Shown piece after piece: positions 1 through 5,301 of a stretch of DNA of 5,301 nt (position 1 is its first letter; each line of letters opens with the position of its first letter). The translations under genes were made by a program, and so were the position numbers. The DNA is from a bacterium (lineage in GTDB: Bacteria > Patescibacteria > Saccharimonadia > Saccharimonadales > UBA4665): the NCBI GenBank assembly GCA_021778165.1, contig JAJYCU010000053.1, forward strand, positions 1 to 5,301, in the 5' to 3' direction. Below the pieces are notes generated by a model. That model ran no database searches, was not told the origin of the DNA, and worked only from the letters and a program-made list of their open reading frames with translations.

Positions 1-811
1 ACTTAGTGATTATGCAGGCGATATATTAGTTGAAGATATAGATGATGATTTAATCAGAAAATGGCGACTATGGTTAAATAGATTAGGTACAAATACCCAA
101 ACGGAATTAGAAAAATCGACTCAAAATTATCACTTAATTGCTCTGCGAAGTTTTTTAAAATATTGCCAGAAAAGAAATTTAAAAAGTTTAACTTCAGATA
201 AGATTGAACTGGCAAATTTCAAGCGAAAACAAGTAACATTCTTGGATAAATCTGAACTTTCGAGACTCTTTAGTCAACCAAACACTAAAACAATAATTGG
301 CCTGAGAGACAGAACAATTTTAGAATTATTATTTAGTTCAGGTATGCGAGTTAGTGAACTCACAAGTTTGAATAGAGACCAATTAAATCTTGAACGAGGA
401 GAATTTACAATAAGAGGCAAAGGCCAAAAAGATAGACCAGTTTTCTTAAGTAAAGAAGCAACGGACTGGCTGAAACTATATTTAAATCGTAGGACTGATA
501 ATATAACTCCACTTTTTATTCACTATCATAGTGGTTATAAAAATCTCGATAATTCTGGCGATTTTAAAAGGTTAACACCTAGAAGTATTCAAAGATTAGT
601 TGCAAAGTACGCACTACTCGCTGGTATAACAAAACATGTTAGCCCGCACGTTCTTCGGCACTCATTTGCAACAGATTTATTAATGAATGGAGCGGACATC
701 AGAAGTGTCCAAACAATGCTTGGACACAGTAATATTGCAACAACTCAGATTTATACGCACATAACAGATGTTCATCTTAAAGAAATTTATAAGAAATACC
801 ACGATAAATAA
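1..811 (+). CDS. Xer-type tyrosine site-specific recombinase, 5' end cut by window
   Basis: Cytoplasmic DNA recombinase of the XerC/XerD (phage integrase) family, which breaks and rejoins DNA through a covalent 3'-phosphotyrosine. The frame is open from base 2, giving 269 visible residues; the family is about 300, so roughly 30 N-terminal residues are missing. Residues 1-75 form the helical SAM-like core-binding domain, and about 80-269 the catalytic domain. Visible active-site residues are Arg116 (GMRVSEL), Lys140 (GKGQKDR), His216 and Arg219 (HVLRHSFAT), His242 (LGHSN) and the Tyr251 nucleophile (QIYTH), so the enzyme looks intact. The TTG at 242 is not the start, because the core-binding domain is encoded upstream in the same frame. 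It could be the chromosomal Xer enzyme acting at dif or a mobile-element integrase; no element ends, att repeats or dif site were seen here. XerC and XerD could not be told apart. It converges with the pilus genes. Confidence 0.93.
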   Translation, partial: LSDYAGDILVEDIDDDLIRKWRLWLNRLGTNTQTELEKSTQNYHLIALRSFLKYCQKRNLKSLTSDKIELANFKRKQVTFLDKSELSRLFSQPNTKTIIGLRDRTILELLFSSGMRVSELTSLNRDQLNLERGEFTIRGKGQKDRPVFLSKEATDWLKLYLNRRTDNITPLFIHYHSGYKNLDNSGDFKRLTPRSIQRLVAKYALLAGITKHVSPHVLRHSFATDLLMNGADIRSVQTMLGHSNIATTQIYTHITDVHLKEIYKKYHDK

Positions 812-817
812 CTTACA

Positions 818-1957
818 CTAAGGCACAGGGCAGCCGCCACCTGATCTATCTTGTATTAAACCTGGTTGAGAGGTAAACTGCTTGCAAATTTGATTATTTG
901 AAATTAGTGCTCCACCAGGAGAACTATTATTACAAACTGTGCTTATGCAAATTCTCTCTTCGATTCTGCTAAATACCCCACTGGAATCACCAGTTGAATC
1001 AATTAACGCTTGAGCACCAAACAAAGGTACTCCGCTAGAAAGACTACTACTAGTACCTGCAGTAACCGAAACATCTGCTCCGTAATAAATTGGCATAATA
1101 TGAACATAGTAAGAACCAGTTGATGATGCAGGTAAATATATTCTATTAAAACAACCAAACTCAAAACCGGTTGGAGCTGTAGGAGAACAGTTAGAAGCTA
1201 ATATTTCACCATTGCTTATAATAGTTGGCGTCGAAGAAGAAGGTGAATTAAAACTTAATGGCTGGAGATATACCGTCGTAGTTTTACTGGCTAAACTTGT
1301 AGCTGAAATACTATTCGCTAAACTATCGATTGGAATTATATCAACCTGGAGCACTGGTGCGTTACAGTTTACAGAATTATATTGTTTTGTAGTATAAAAT
1401 TTACCTAAGGTTGAGCTACAGCTGGAAAAATCTAGTGTAGAATTTGTTATTCCATGATTTTGCCAACTAATATTCAAAACATGTATCGCCGATCTAGCTG
1501 AAGGAGGTGTCTGAATTGGAAATGTTTGGCCATCAAATTGATTAACTGGCTTAAATTCTAAGCTGTATGGCTGTGGATTTACTAATAAACAACTATAGGA
1601 ATTATTCTGATCTAATTGATTTGAACTAGACCCAACTTTAGAATTTACATACGCACTATTTGTACAGTTGTTAAGGTTTGCAGGTAATTGACTTAAAGAT
1701 AACCCAAGCTTTTCATATCCTGAAATAATATTATAAGCATCATTAATTCCACTTTCAGCGTCATAATAAGCTTGAGTTGAAAGTATATTATCTAGAGCAA
1801 TCTTCTGATTACTTATTGTATTACTAGCAAATCCTAAGACTAAAAGCCCAATAACTGCTAAAATAATCATCGAAATAATAATTGCTGCAAACCCTTCCTC
1901 AGAATTAATTTTTAAAAATTGTATTTTGTTTTTAAACATATAATTAAATCTTAGCAT
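818..1957 (-). CDS. PilX/GspK-like minor pilin, cysteine-rich, last gene of the pilus operon
   Basis: Predicted exported pilin-like protein of 379 residues in the K (PilX/GspK) position. A short basic N-terminus leads to a type III-like signal, EEG22|F23, and a hydrophobic helix at about 23-44. A helical stretch containing TQAYYDAESG (61-70) follows; this A-x-x-A-E-x-G pattern is characteristic of PilX and GspK N-terminal regions. The mature +5 residue is Ile27 rather than Glu, as in GspK-type proteins, which lack Glu5. The rest is Ser/Asn/Thr-rich with ten cysteines (98, 123, 180, 198, 257, 269, 337, 342, 358, 376) and no domain I recognise. Pseudomonas PilX is only about 200 residues, so this one is large. 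The start is uncertain: ATG at 1957, 9 bp after the upstream stop, or the in-frame ATG at 1939; neither has a clear Shine-Dalgarno. Its likely role is capping or priming the pilus tip. Confidence 0.8.
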   Translation of the reverse strand: MLRFNYMFKNKIQFLKINSEEGFAAIIISMIILAVIGLLVLGFASNTISNQKIALDNILSTQAYYDAESGINDAYNIISGYEKLGLSLSQLPANLNNCTNSAYVNSKVGSSSNQLDQNNSYSCLLVNPQPYSLEFKPVNQFDGQTFPIQTPPSARSAIHVLNISWQNHGITNSTLDFSSCSSTLGKFYTTKQYNSVNCNAPVLQVDIIPIDSLANSISATSLASKTTTVYLQPLSFNSPSSSTPTIISNGEILASNCSPTAPTGFEFGCFNRIYLPASSTGSYYVHIMPIYYGADVSVTAGTSSSLSSGVPLFGAQALIDSTGDSSGVFSRIEERICISTVCNNSSPGGALISNNQICKQFTSQPGLIQDRSGGGCPVP

Positions 1958-1966
1958 AAATCATAT

Positions 1967-2575
1967 TTAATCTATCAACCTGGATACTACTGTTGTGGAT
2001 ACAGGATCTACATAACAAAACGAAACACTATAAGTAGAGTCAATACATCTATAAACATAATTCAAAGTACTGTCACTATTACTATTTCTAGAAATCAATT
2101 GAAGTACCTGGTTATTTCCATAATCAATAGTTAATGAAATATGAAAAACATCTGCGGTATTAACAATATCTAACTCCCCCAACCTTTCATTATTTGACAA
2201 TAGTTGTATCCCAGATGAATTTGAAGCACAAGTATTAGAAAATGATTCAACTAATCCTATAGATGAGCCTGTACCGACAAGACTATTAATACTAAATGTA
2301 TAGACATTGTTACCGATACAGAAATATCCAGCAGCAATATGACTTATATTAATAGAATTAAGTTTATTATATTTAATCGCATTGGATATATTTAATAACA
2401 CTGACTGAGTTGAGTTTTGTGTTTTTATTATAATCTGGCTTCTAGCATATGTTTTACTAACAAATATAATCGAAATTGTAGCAATCAACAAAACAGTCGA
2501 AAATACCGTAGTTGCTATCATTAATTCGATAAGTGTAAAGCCTTTTTTATTTAGTTTAATTTTCTTATTATTCAT
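1967..2575 (-). CDS. PulJ/PilW-like minor prepilin
   Basis: Minor pilin of 202 residues in the J (PilW/GspJ) position. It has a canonical class III signal: a very basic 12-residue leader (KK and K repeats) ending at Gly12, mature Phe13, Glu17 at +5, then a hydrophobic helix to about residue 39. The helix runs on into an amphipathic segment with TQNSTQSVLLNISNAI (52-67), which resembles the region after the transmembrane helix in PulJ/PilW proteins. The C-terminal domain is Ser/Asn-rich with four cysteines (86, 116, 177, 187). PilD should remove the leader at the membrane and methylate Phe13. The ATG lies 4 bp after the preceding stop, and a GGA core sits 7 nt upstream within the previous gene's last codons, a weak ribosome binding site. 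The prepilin class is certain; the PilW/PulJ subgroup is inferred from sequence style and gene order. Confidence 0.85.
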   Translation of the reverse strand: MNNKKIKLNKKGFTLIELMIATTVFSTVLLIATISIIFVSKTYARSQIIIKTQNSTQSVLLNISNAIKYNKLNSINISHIAAGYFCIGNNVYTFSINSLVGTGSSIGLVESFSNTCASNSSGIQLLSNNERLGELDIVNTADVFHISLTIDYGNNQVLQLISRNSNSDSTLNYVYRCIDSTYSVSFCYVDPVSTTVVSRLID

Positions 2576-2579
2576 TATA

Positions 2580-3122
2580 TTATCCGCATGCCGGAGGCAA
2601 AGTTGGCCTATATAACAATGTTACTCTACTCTGACCACCTAGTAGAGACTGCCATGTAACTTGAACCATAATTGTTATTGGTGTAATAATACAGGAATTT
2701 GGCGACACTCCTATAATAGGATAGCTCACTGGAGAAATTATTTTGGAATCAGTTATTGTATAATAATACGCTGGCTGAGTTGGGGAAGTTAGTTTTGCAG
2801 AGGGTGCTGACGCAGTGTTATCACTAGCAACATAGCAATTACTTTGTGGCTTATTTATGGTTAAACCGTTTGAAAAACAGAAAACTTGACCAGAAGGAAT
2901 CTGGTTTGTTGAATTACTAGTGTTTGTCTGAAACCAACCAATTAATGATTCTACTTGATTCTGAGCTAATGTAAGAGCTGTCGTTCGTTCTTCTGTATCC
3001 CTTAATACTAAAGTGGAACGATTAGCCGCAGCATAAGCTCCTACGATTATTACTGAGAGTATAGCTATACTAATTAATACTTCTATTATCGTATCACCCA
3101 AATTATTAAAATGTTTTGTCAT
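2580..3122 (-). CDS. PilV/GspI-like minor prepilin with Asp at mature position +1
   Basis: Minor pilin of 180 residues in the I (PilV/GspI) position. The leader is nine residues ending at Gly9; the mature protein starts with Asp10 instead of the usual Phe, and Glu14 is at +5 (G|DTIIEVL). The hydrophobic helix spans about 11-33, followed by AAANRS and a charged helix with TLAQNQVESL (51-60). This block resembles a minor pilin type I recall from Saccharibacteria, as does VTWQSLLGG near the C-terminus (155-163). Cysteines are at 82, 96, 144 and 179. I chose the ATG at 3122, 2 bp after the preceding stop. A TTG at 3134 would extend the frame by four residues and overlap that gene by 10 bp, but GGTAGG would then abut the start with no spacing. 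Expected to be processed by PilD and to join the pilus-priming complex. Confidence 0.87.
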   Translation of the reverse strand: MTKHFNNLGDTIIEVLISIAILSVIIVGAYAAANRSTLVLRDTEERTTALTLAQNQVESLIGWFQTNTSNSTNQIPSGQVFCFSNGLTINKPQSNCYVASDNTASAPSAKLTSPTQPAYYYTITDSKIISPVSYPIIGVSPNSCIITPITIMVQVTWQSLLGGQSRVTLLYRPTLPPACG

Positions 3123-3124
3123 AA

Positions 3125-4048
3125 CTAAATACAACCTACCGTATTATATAACTTGGTATATATAGCAGAAGTACTACTCAAACTAGAATTTCCAATAATT
3201 AAATCTGCTGATTCTGAATTATTAGTGTTATTTAAACAAATACTTATACCGCTTGATGGGTTTATTGGTGCATCAGAGCCAAAAATTAAACTACCATCCG
3301 AATAAGTTCTACAGGCAATGACTGGTATTTGAGAAGCAGGTTGACCACAGTTATCAGTTAATTGATTAATATATCTAACAGCATCACTTGGATTAGTAAT
3401 GTTAGGTGATTTAATGGGTACAATCTCCGAGAATTGCGAACCTGAATTAAGTAATGAAGAAGTCGAATATTGATTAAAATTATTTAAAAGTAAAAATAGA
3501 TTTGTTTGTTGATTAATATTACGATTATTAGTATCGATATAGCTTATTGATTCAATCTTAATACTACCCGGAATGAAATAGGTATGAATTAAATTAGAAT
3601 CGGTTATGGGTAACGATTGCGCCAGCGAAGTAGAGTTTGGTTGATTCTGCTGAAAACTCCCTCCATTACCGAATGTATACCCAAATATTGGTAAGATATC
3701 GATTTGATCAAGCTGCGAAGTATTTTTTAAAAACAAAAGACCTGAACCCAAATAACTACAGCTAGAACTATTATTAGGCAAATTACCGGCCTTAGGTATT
3801 ATCTGCAAGCGACTACCACCGTTTACACATTGATACGAAGAAGGTAGCTGATAATTTCCGTTTGATGAATTATTTAAGTATGATTGGAGTTCATTTTTTA
3901 CAGTGTTTAAAGAAACTGTAAATTGATCACGGCTTTGAGTATTTAGCATATTACTAATCCCAAACATAAAAATAACTCCACTAACTGCTATGAATATCAT
4001 CACTTCTATAATAGTGAAACCTTGTTGATTATTTTTAAGAGTATTCAT
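3125..4048 (-). CDS. Large GspH/FimU-position minor prepilin
   Basis: Prepilin of 307 residues, first of the four minor pilin genes. The leader ends at Gly10, the mature protein begins at Phe11 with Glu15 at +5 (QQG|FTIIEVM), and a hydrophobic helix runs to about residue 30. The helix continues through TVSLNTVKNELQSYLNN (44-60), as in pilin spines. The remaining 240 or so residues are dominated by Asn, Ser, Gln and Ile, with few charges and six cysteines (74, 97, 234, 246, 271, 306). GspH and FimU are typically about 170 residues, so this carries an expanded C-terminal domain that I do not recognise. The ATG at 4048 has no Shine-Dalgarno but lies just after an extended -10 element. Its position suggests the H (FimU/GspH) subunit; that subgroup is inferred, the prepilin identity is secure. 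Confidence 0.85.
   Translation of the reverse strand: MNTLKNNQQGFTIIEVMIFIAVSGVIFMFGISNMLNTQSRDQFTVSLNTVKNELQSYLNNSSNGNYQLPSSYQCVNGGSRLQIIPKAGNLPNNSSSCSYLGSGLLFLKNTSQLDQIDILPIFGYTFGNGGSFQQNQPNSTSLAQSLPITDSNLIHTYFIPGSIKIESISYIDTNNRNINQQTNLFLLLNNFNQYSTSSLLNSGSQFSEIVPIKSPNITNPSDAVRYINQLTDNCGQPASQIPVIACRTYSDGSLIFGSDAPINPSSGISICLNNTNNSESADLIIGNSSLSSTSAIYTKLYNTVGCI
3135..3140 (-). promoter_or_regulatory. Possible Shine-Dalgarno for the PilV-like gene
   Basis: GGTAGG on the minus strand lies inside the last codons of the preceding minor pilin gene and ends 12 nt before the ATG at 3122. This is slightly far, but it is the best purine run near any start in the operon. For the alternative TTG start at 3134 it would touch the start codon, which is not workable. 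It therefore favours the ATG. Confidence 0.3.
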
Positions 4049-4057
4049 CTTTTTTTA

Positions 4058-4066
4058 AGTATAGCA
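4058..4066 (-). promoter_or_regulatory. Extended -10 promoter element ahead of the minor pilin genes
   Basis: On the minus strand the 49-bp gap between pilD and the first minor pilin gene contains TGC-TATACT, an extended -10 (TGn plus 5 of 6 matches to TATAAT). No good -35 lies at 16-18 bp upstream (about AACAGA), which extended -10 promoters can tolerate. Initiation about 7 bases beyond the hexamer would fall near 4051, only about 3 nt before the ATG at 4048, implying a nearly leaderless transcript. An A7 tract fills the space. AT-rich DNA throws up such matches by chance, so confidence is limited. Confidence 0.4.
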
Positions 4067-4084
4067 TAAGCTAAATGTAATCTG

Positions 4085-4113
4085 TTATTTTAATTATTTA
4101 AATAATTAAATAA
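4085..4113. repeat. AT-only palindrome over the pilD stop codon
   Basis: A perfect 16-bp palindrome, AATTATTTAAATAATT (4092-4107), extends on both sides to 4085-4113 with one unpaired T in the left arm. It covers the last pilD codons, its TAA (4100-4098) and the start of the spacer before the minor pilin genes. With no G or C and no loop in the core it is a poor intrinsic terminator. A protein-binding site or an AU hairpin affecting mRNA stability is possible, as is chance. Confidence 0.35.
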
Positions 4114-4949
4114 TGATTCTTAGCCCACAAAATTATAGTACTGCCAAAAAGTTGGATGATAATATATGAAACTATTAAAAAAGGCCCGAAGGGGATTAAA
4201 CTTTTGACTGTAGTTTTTTTTAAAAATATAAACAACACACTAACCATTGTTCCTATTAATGAGGCAAAAAATATTAACAATAGTGAATTGGTCGAACTAC
4301 CGAGCAAAAAACCGAGCAAAAAACCGAGTCTGACATCACCGCCACCTATCCATTTGCCACCTGATATAACATACAATATATAAAATATTCCACCACCAAT
4401 AATTGTTCCTAAAATAAGTTGCAATAAACTACTTGGATGATTACCAAATTTAATACTAAGCACCTGATAAATAATACCTAGCAAGAACAAAAAATAGATT
4501 ACTTGTGTTGGCAGTATGTACCATTTAATATCATATATAACCAAGATAATCAGGCCATAAAGAACAAATAGAGCTAATGAAAAAATAATATAACTAGGGA
4601 GCGAGGAAAGAGTAGCCCATTCAATGTAATAAATTAAACTAATTAAACCTGTAATAAATTCAACTAAAGGATATTGAAGACTTATTTTTTGGTGACAATA
4701 TCTACACTTACCCCTCAAGAATACCCAACTTATTATTGGGATTAAGTCCATTGGACCTAGAATATGCCTACATTTTGGACACATTGAACGACCAGTCAGA
4801 ATAGATAAATCTTTATCTTTCTTATTAGCCGAAACTTCGGAATTGATTCTAAATCGCCAAACGAACGCATTAATAAAACTACCGAATACAATACCAACAA
4901 ACAACACTAATAGAGCTAATTCCAAATTATGCGTTATTGAATATTGCAT
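4098..4949 (-). CDS. pilD: Type IV prepilin peptidase and N-methyltransferase PilD
   Basis: Membrane aspartic protease (A24A family) of 283 residues that cleaves prepilin leaders after Gly and N-methylates the new first residue. The N-terminal part has a first membrane helix (about 11-33, with the family's GSFINAFVWR) and a cytosolic domain with paired CxxC motifs, Cys57/Cys60 and Cys82/Cys85, the usual zinc-binding tetrad. Then come about six or seven more membrane segments holding both catalytic aspartates: Asp140 (VIYDIKWYILP) and Asp205 (GGGDVRLGFLLG; Arg207 replaces the usual Lys). The C-terminal IPFGPFL (252-258) is also typical, and the length is normal, so it looks complete and active. 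It starts at ATG 4949, 20 bp after the upstream pilin stop, with no clear ribosome binding site and with the start inside an inverted repeat. The prepilins encoded on both sides are its natural substrates. Confidence 0.97.
   Translation of the reverse strand: MQYSITHNLELALLVLFVGIVFGSFINAFVWRFRINSEVSANKKDKDLSILTGRSMCPKCRHILGPMDLIPIISWVFLRGKCRYCHQKISLQYPLVEFITGLISLIYYIEWATLSSLPSYIIFSLALFVLYGLIILVIYDIKWYILPTQVIYFLFLLGIIYQVLSIKFGNHPSSLLQLILGTIIGGGIFYILYVISGGKWIGGGDVRLGFLLGFLLGSSTNSLLLIFFASLIGTMVSVLFIFLKKTTVKSLIPFGPFLIVSYIIIQLFGSTIILWAKNHYLII
4299..4328 (-). repeat. 12-bp tandem repeat (2.5 copies) inside pilD
   Basis: The plus-strand unit ACCGAGCAAAAA occurs twice in full and once as half. It encodes the LGFLLGFLLG segment directly after catalytic Asp205. 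The period is four codons, so gain or loss of a unit would keep the frame. The normal family spacing of GGGD to LG-x-x-LG is retained, so the copy number seen here agrees with a working enzyme. Confidence 0.7.
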
Positions 4950-4956
4950 TCAATAA
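4934..4956 (-). repeat. Inverted repeat spanning the pilD start codon
   Basis: Minus strand TTATTGAAT, then the 5-nt GCAAT, then ATTCAATAA: perfect 9-bp arms. The first two bases of the pilD ATG (4949-4947) are in the left arm and the G begins the loop, so a hairpin in mRNA would hide the start codon. The stem is almost all A-U and so weak. It could instead be an operator, or chance in AT-rich DNA. Confidence 0.4.
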
Positions 4957-4969
4957 TATCTATCTGATT

Positions 4970-5301
4970 CTATTCAATACAATTTGCATCATTATACTTA
5001 TCACCAGCAGATGTTAACACTGGGAAGTAAATCGCAAATGACCTACTATCAGAATTTTCATTACATGTCTGTCCATTTACAATATAAATACTTGTACCCG
5101 TTAAAGAAGTTGCGACAGTTCCAGGTTTTTTAGTATTATCTATTACATCACCGGCTTGAATTTTTGCGGTAGATGGAATAACACTAGTAATTTTTGAACT
5201 TGTTATAGCTAAATCAGTCCCTGTGAGAGTAAAACTATCTGGTAACGCTCCACCATTATTAGTTTCGAAATCACTAATACCAGCTGCTATAGCACTAGCA
5301 T
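4970..5301 (-). CDS. Probable major type IV pilin, C-terminal part (N-terminus outside window)
   Basis: The minus-strand frame is open from the right edge to a TAG at 4972-4970, giving 109 complete codons (first full codon at 5299). The visible start, AAGISDFETNNGGALPDSF (residues 5-23), looks like the end of a pilin spine helix passing into the globular head; FxTNNxGxLP-like segments at this point are common in major pilins. Near the end are two cysteines (79 and 107) flanking SRSFAIYFPVLTSAGD, the arrangement of a pilin C-terminal disulfide loop. The gene lies 20 bp upstream of pilD. The diagnostic leader and Glu5 are beyond the edge, so the pilin call rests on the head, the cysteine pair and the neighbours. 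It could be the main pilus subunit or another minor pilin; its position ahead of pilD and the compact head favour the main subunit. Confidence 0.75.
   Translation of the reverse strand, partial: ASAIAAGISDFETNNGGALPDSFTLTGTDLAITSSKITSVIPSTAKIQAGDVIDNTKKPGTVATSLTGTSIYIVNGQTCNENSDSRSFAIYFPVLTSAGDKYNDANCIE

Noticed and set aside
242..811. Recombinase starting at TTG 242 as a 189-residue protein
   Set aside because: The frame stays open upstream to base 2 and encodes a typical helical core-binding domain, so the gene is cut by the window edge rather than short.
1212..1397. Plus-strand 61-residue reading frame
   Set aside because: Lies wholly inside the PilX-like gene on the other strand, has no recognisable features or ribosome binding site, and is an antisense shadow.
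1907..1920. Perfect AATTTTTAAAAATT palindrome in the PilX-like gene leader
   Set aside because: Inside AT-rich Lys/Asn/Phe codons; A-run next to T-run palindromes are expected by chance at this composition, and it lies at no gene boundary.
3123..3134. TTG start at 3134 for the PilV-like gene
   Set aside because: Would overlap the upstream gene and leave no space after GGTAGG; the ATG at 3122 gives a normal nine-residue leader.
4207..4230. A8 tract in pilD (plus-strand T8 at 4214-4221) as a programmed frameshift site
   Set aside because: A slippery A-AAA-AAA is present, but the zero frame continues into the family-typical IPFGPFL segment and a normal-length C-terminus, so no shift is needed.
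4156..4383. Plus-strand 75-residue reading frame
   Set aside because: Antisense to conserved membrane and active-site segments of pilD; its Lys-Pro-Ser composition is just the complement of hydrophobic codons.
4950..4969. TATTAT just before pilD as a -10 promoter element
   Set aside because: It ends only 3 nt before the ATG, so transcription would begin inside the gene, and no matching -35 exists at proper spacing.
1..5301. Alternative genetic code (TGA as Gly or Trp), as in some CPR lineages
   Set aside because: Six long frames and one partial frame run without any in-frame TGA, and conserved tryptophans and glycines use standard codons.
1..5301. CRISPR array, tRNA/rRNA, insertion sequence or att/dif site
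   Set aside because: No regularly spaced repeats, RNA gene signatures, transposase, or flanking direct repeats were visible; a recombinase gene alone does not show a mobile element.

Overview
The window is a compact, AT-rich bacterial segment (GC about one third, by eye) that is almost entirely coding. It holds one tyrosine recombinase gene on the plus strand (cut by the left edge). Facing it is a run of six type IV pilus genes on the minus strand, the first of which is cut by the right edge. Standard decoding fits: all seven genes stop at TAA or TAG, tryptophans are TGG, and no TGA interrupts a frame. The pilins suggest Patescibacteria/CPR, most likely Saccharibacteria (TM7). The main clues are a minor pilin with a G|DTIIEVL cleavage site followed by AAANRS, its C-terminal VTWQSLLGG segment, and the style of the other minor pilins. 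This assignment is from memory of those families, not from a search.

Layout, left to right: a Xer-type recombinase missing its N-terminus (1-811, +). Then, read on the minus strand from the right edge: C-terminal part of a probable major pilin (5301-4970), prepilin peptidase PilD (4949-4098), a large GspH/FimU-position minor pilin (4048-3125), a PilV/GspI-like minor pilin (3122-2580), a PulJ/PilW-like minor pilin (2575-1967) and a PilX/GspK-like protein (1957-818). Spacers in the pilus run are 20, 49, 2, 4 and 9 bp, so it is very likely one operon with a possible internal promoter in the 49-bp gap. The recombinase and the last pilus gene converge with only 6 bp between stop codons. No stretch over 300 bp lacks a gene.

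How the parts fit together: PilD cleaves and methylates the prepilins encoded on both sides of it. The four downstream genes follow the H-I-J-K order of GspH-I-J-K and FimU-PilV-PilW-PilX, the priming and tip complex of type II secretion pseudopili and type IV pili. The last protein lacks Glu5, as GspK does. The H- and K-position proteins are unusually large for these classes and cysteine-bearing, and no PilY1-like adhesin gene follows. The most interesting hypothesis is therefore a divergent, disulfide-rich pilus tip in which the minor pilins themselves carry the surface-contact domains.
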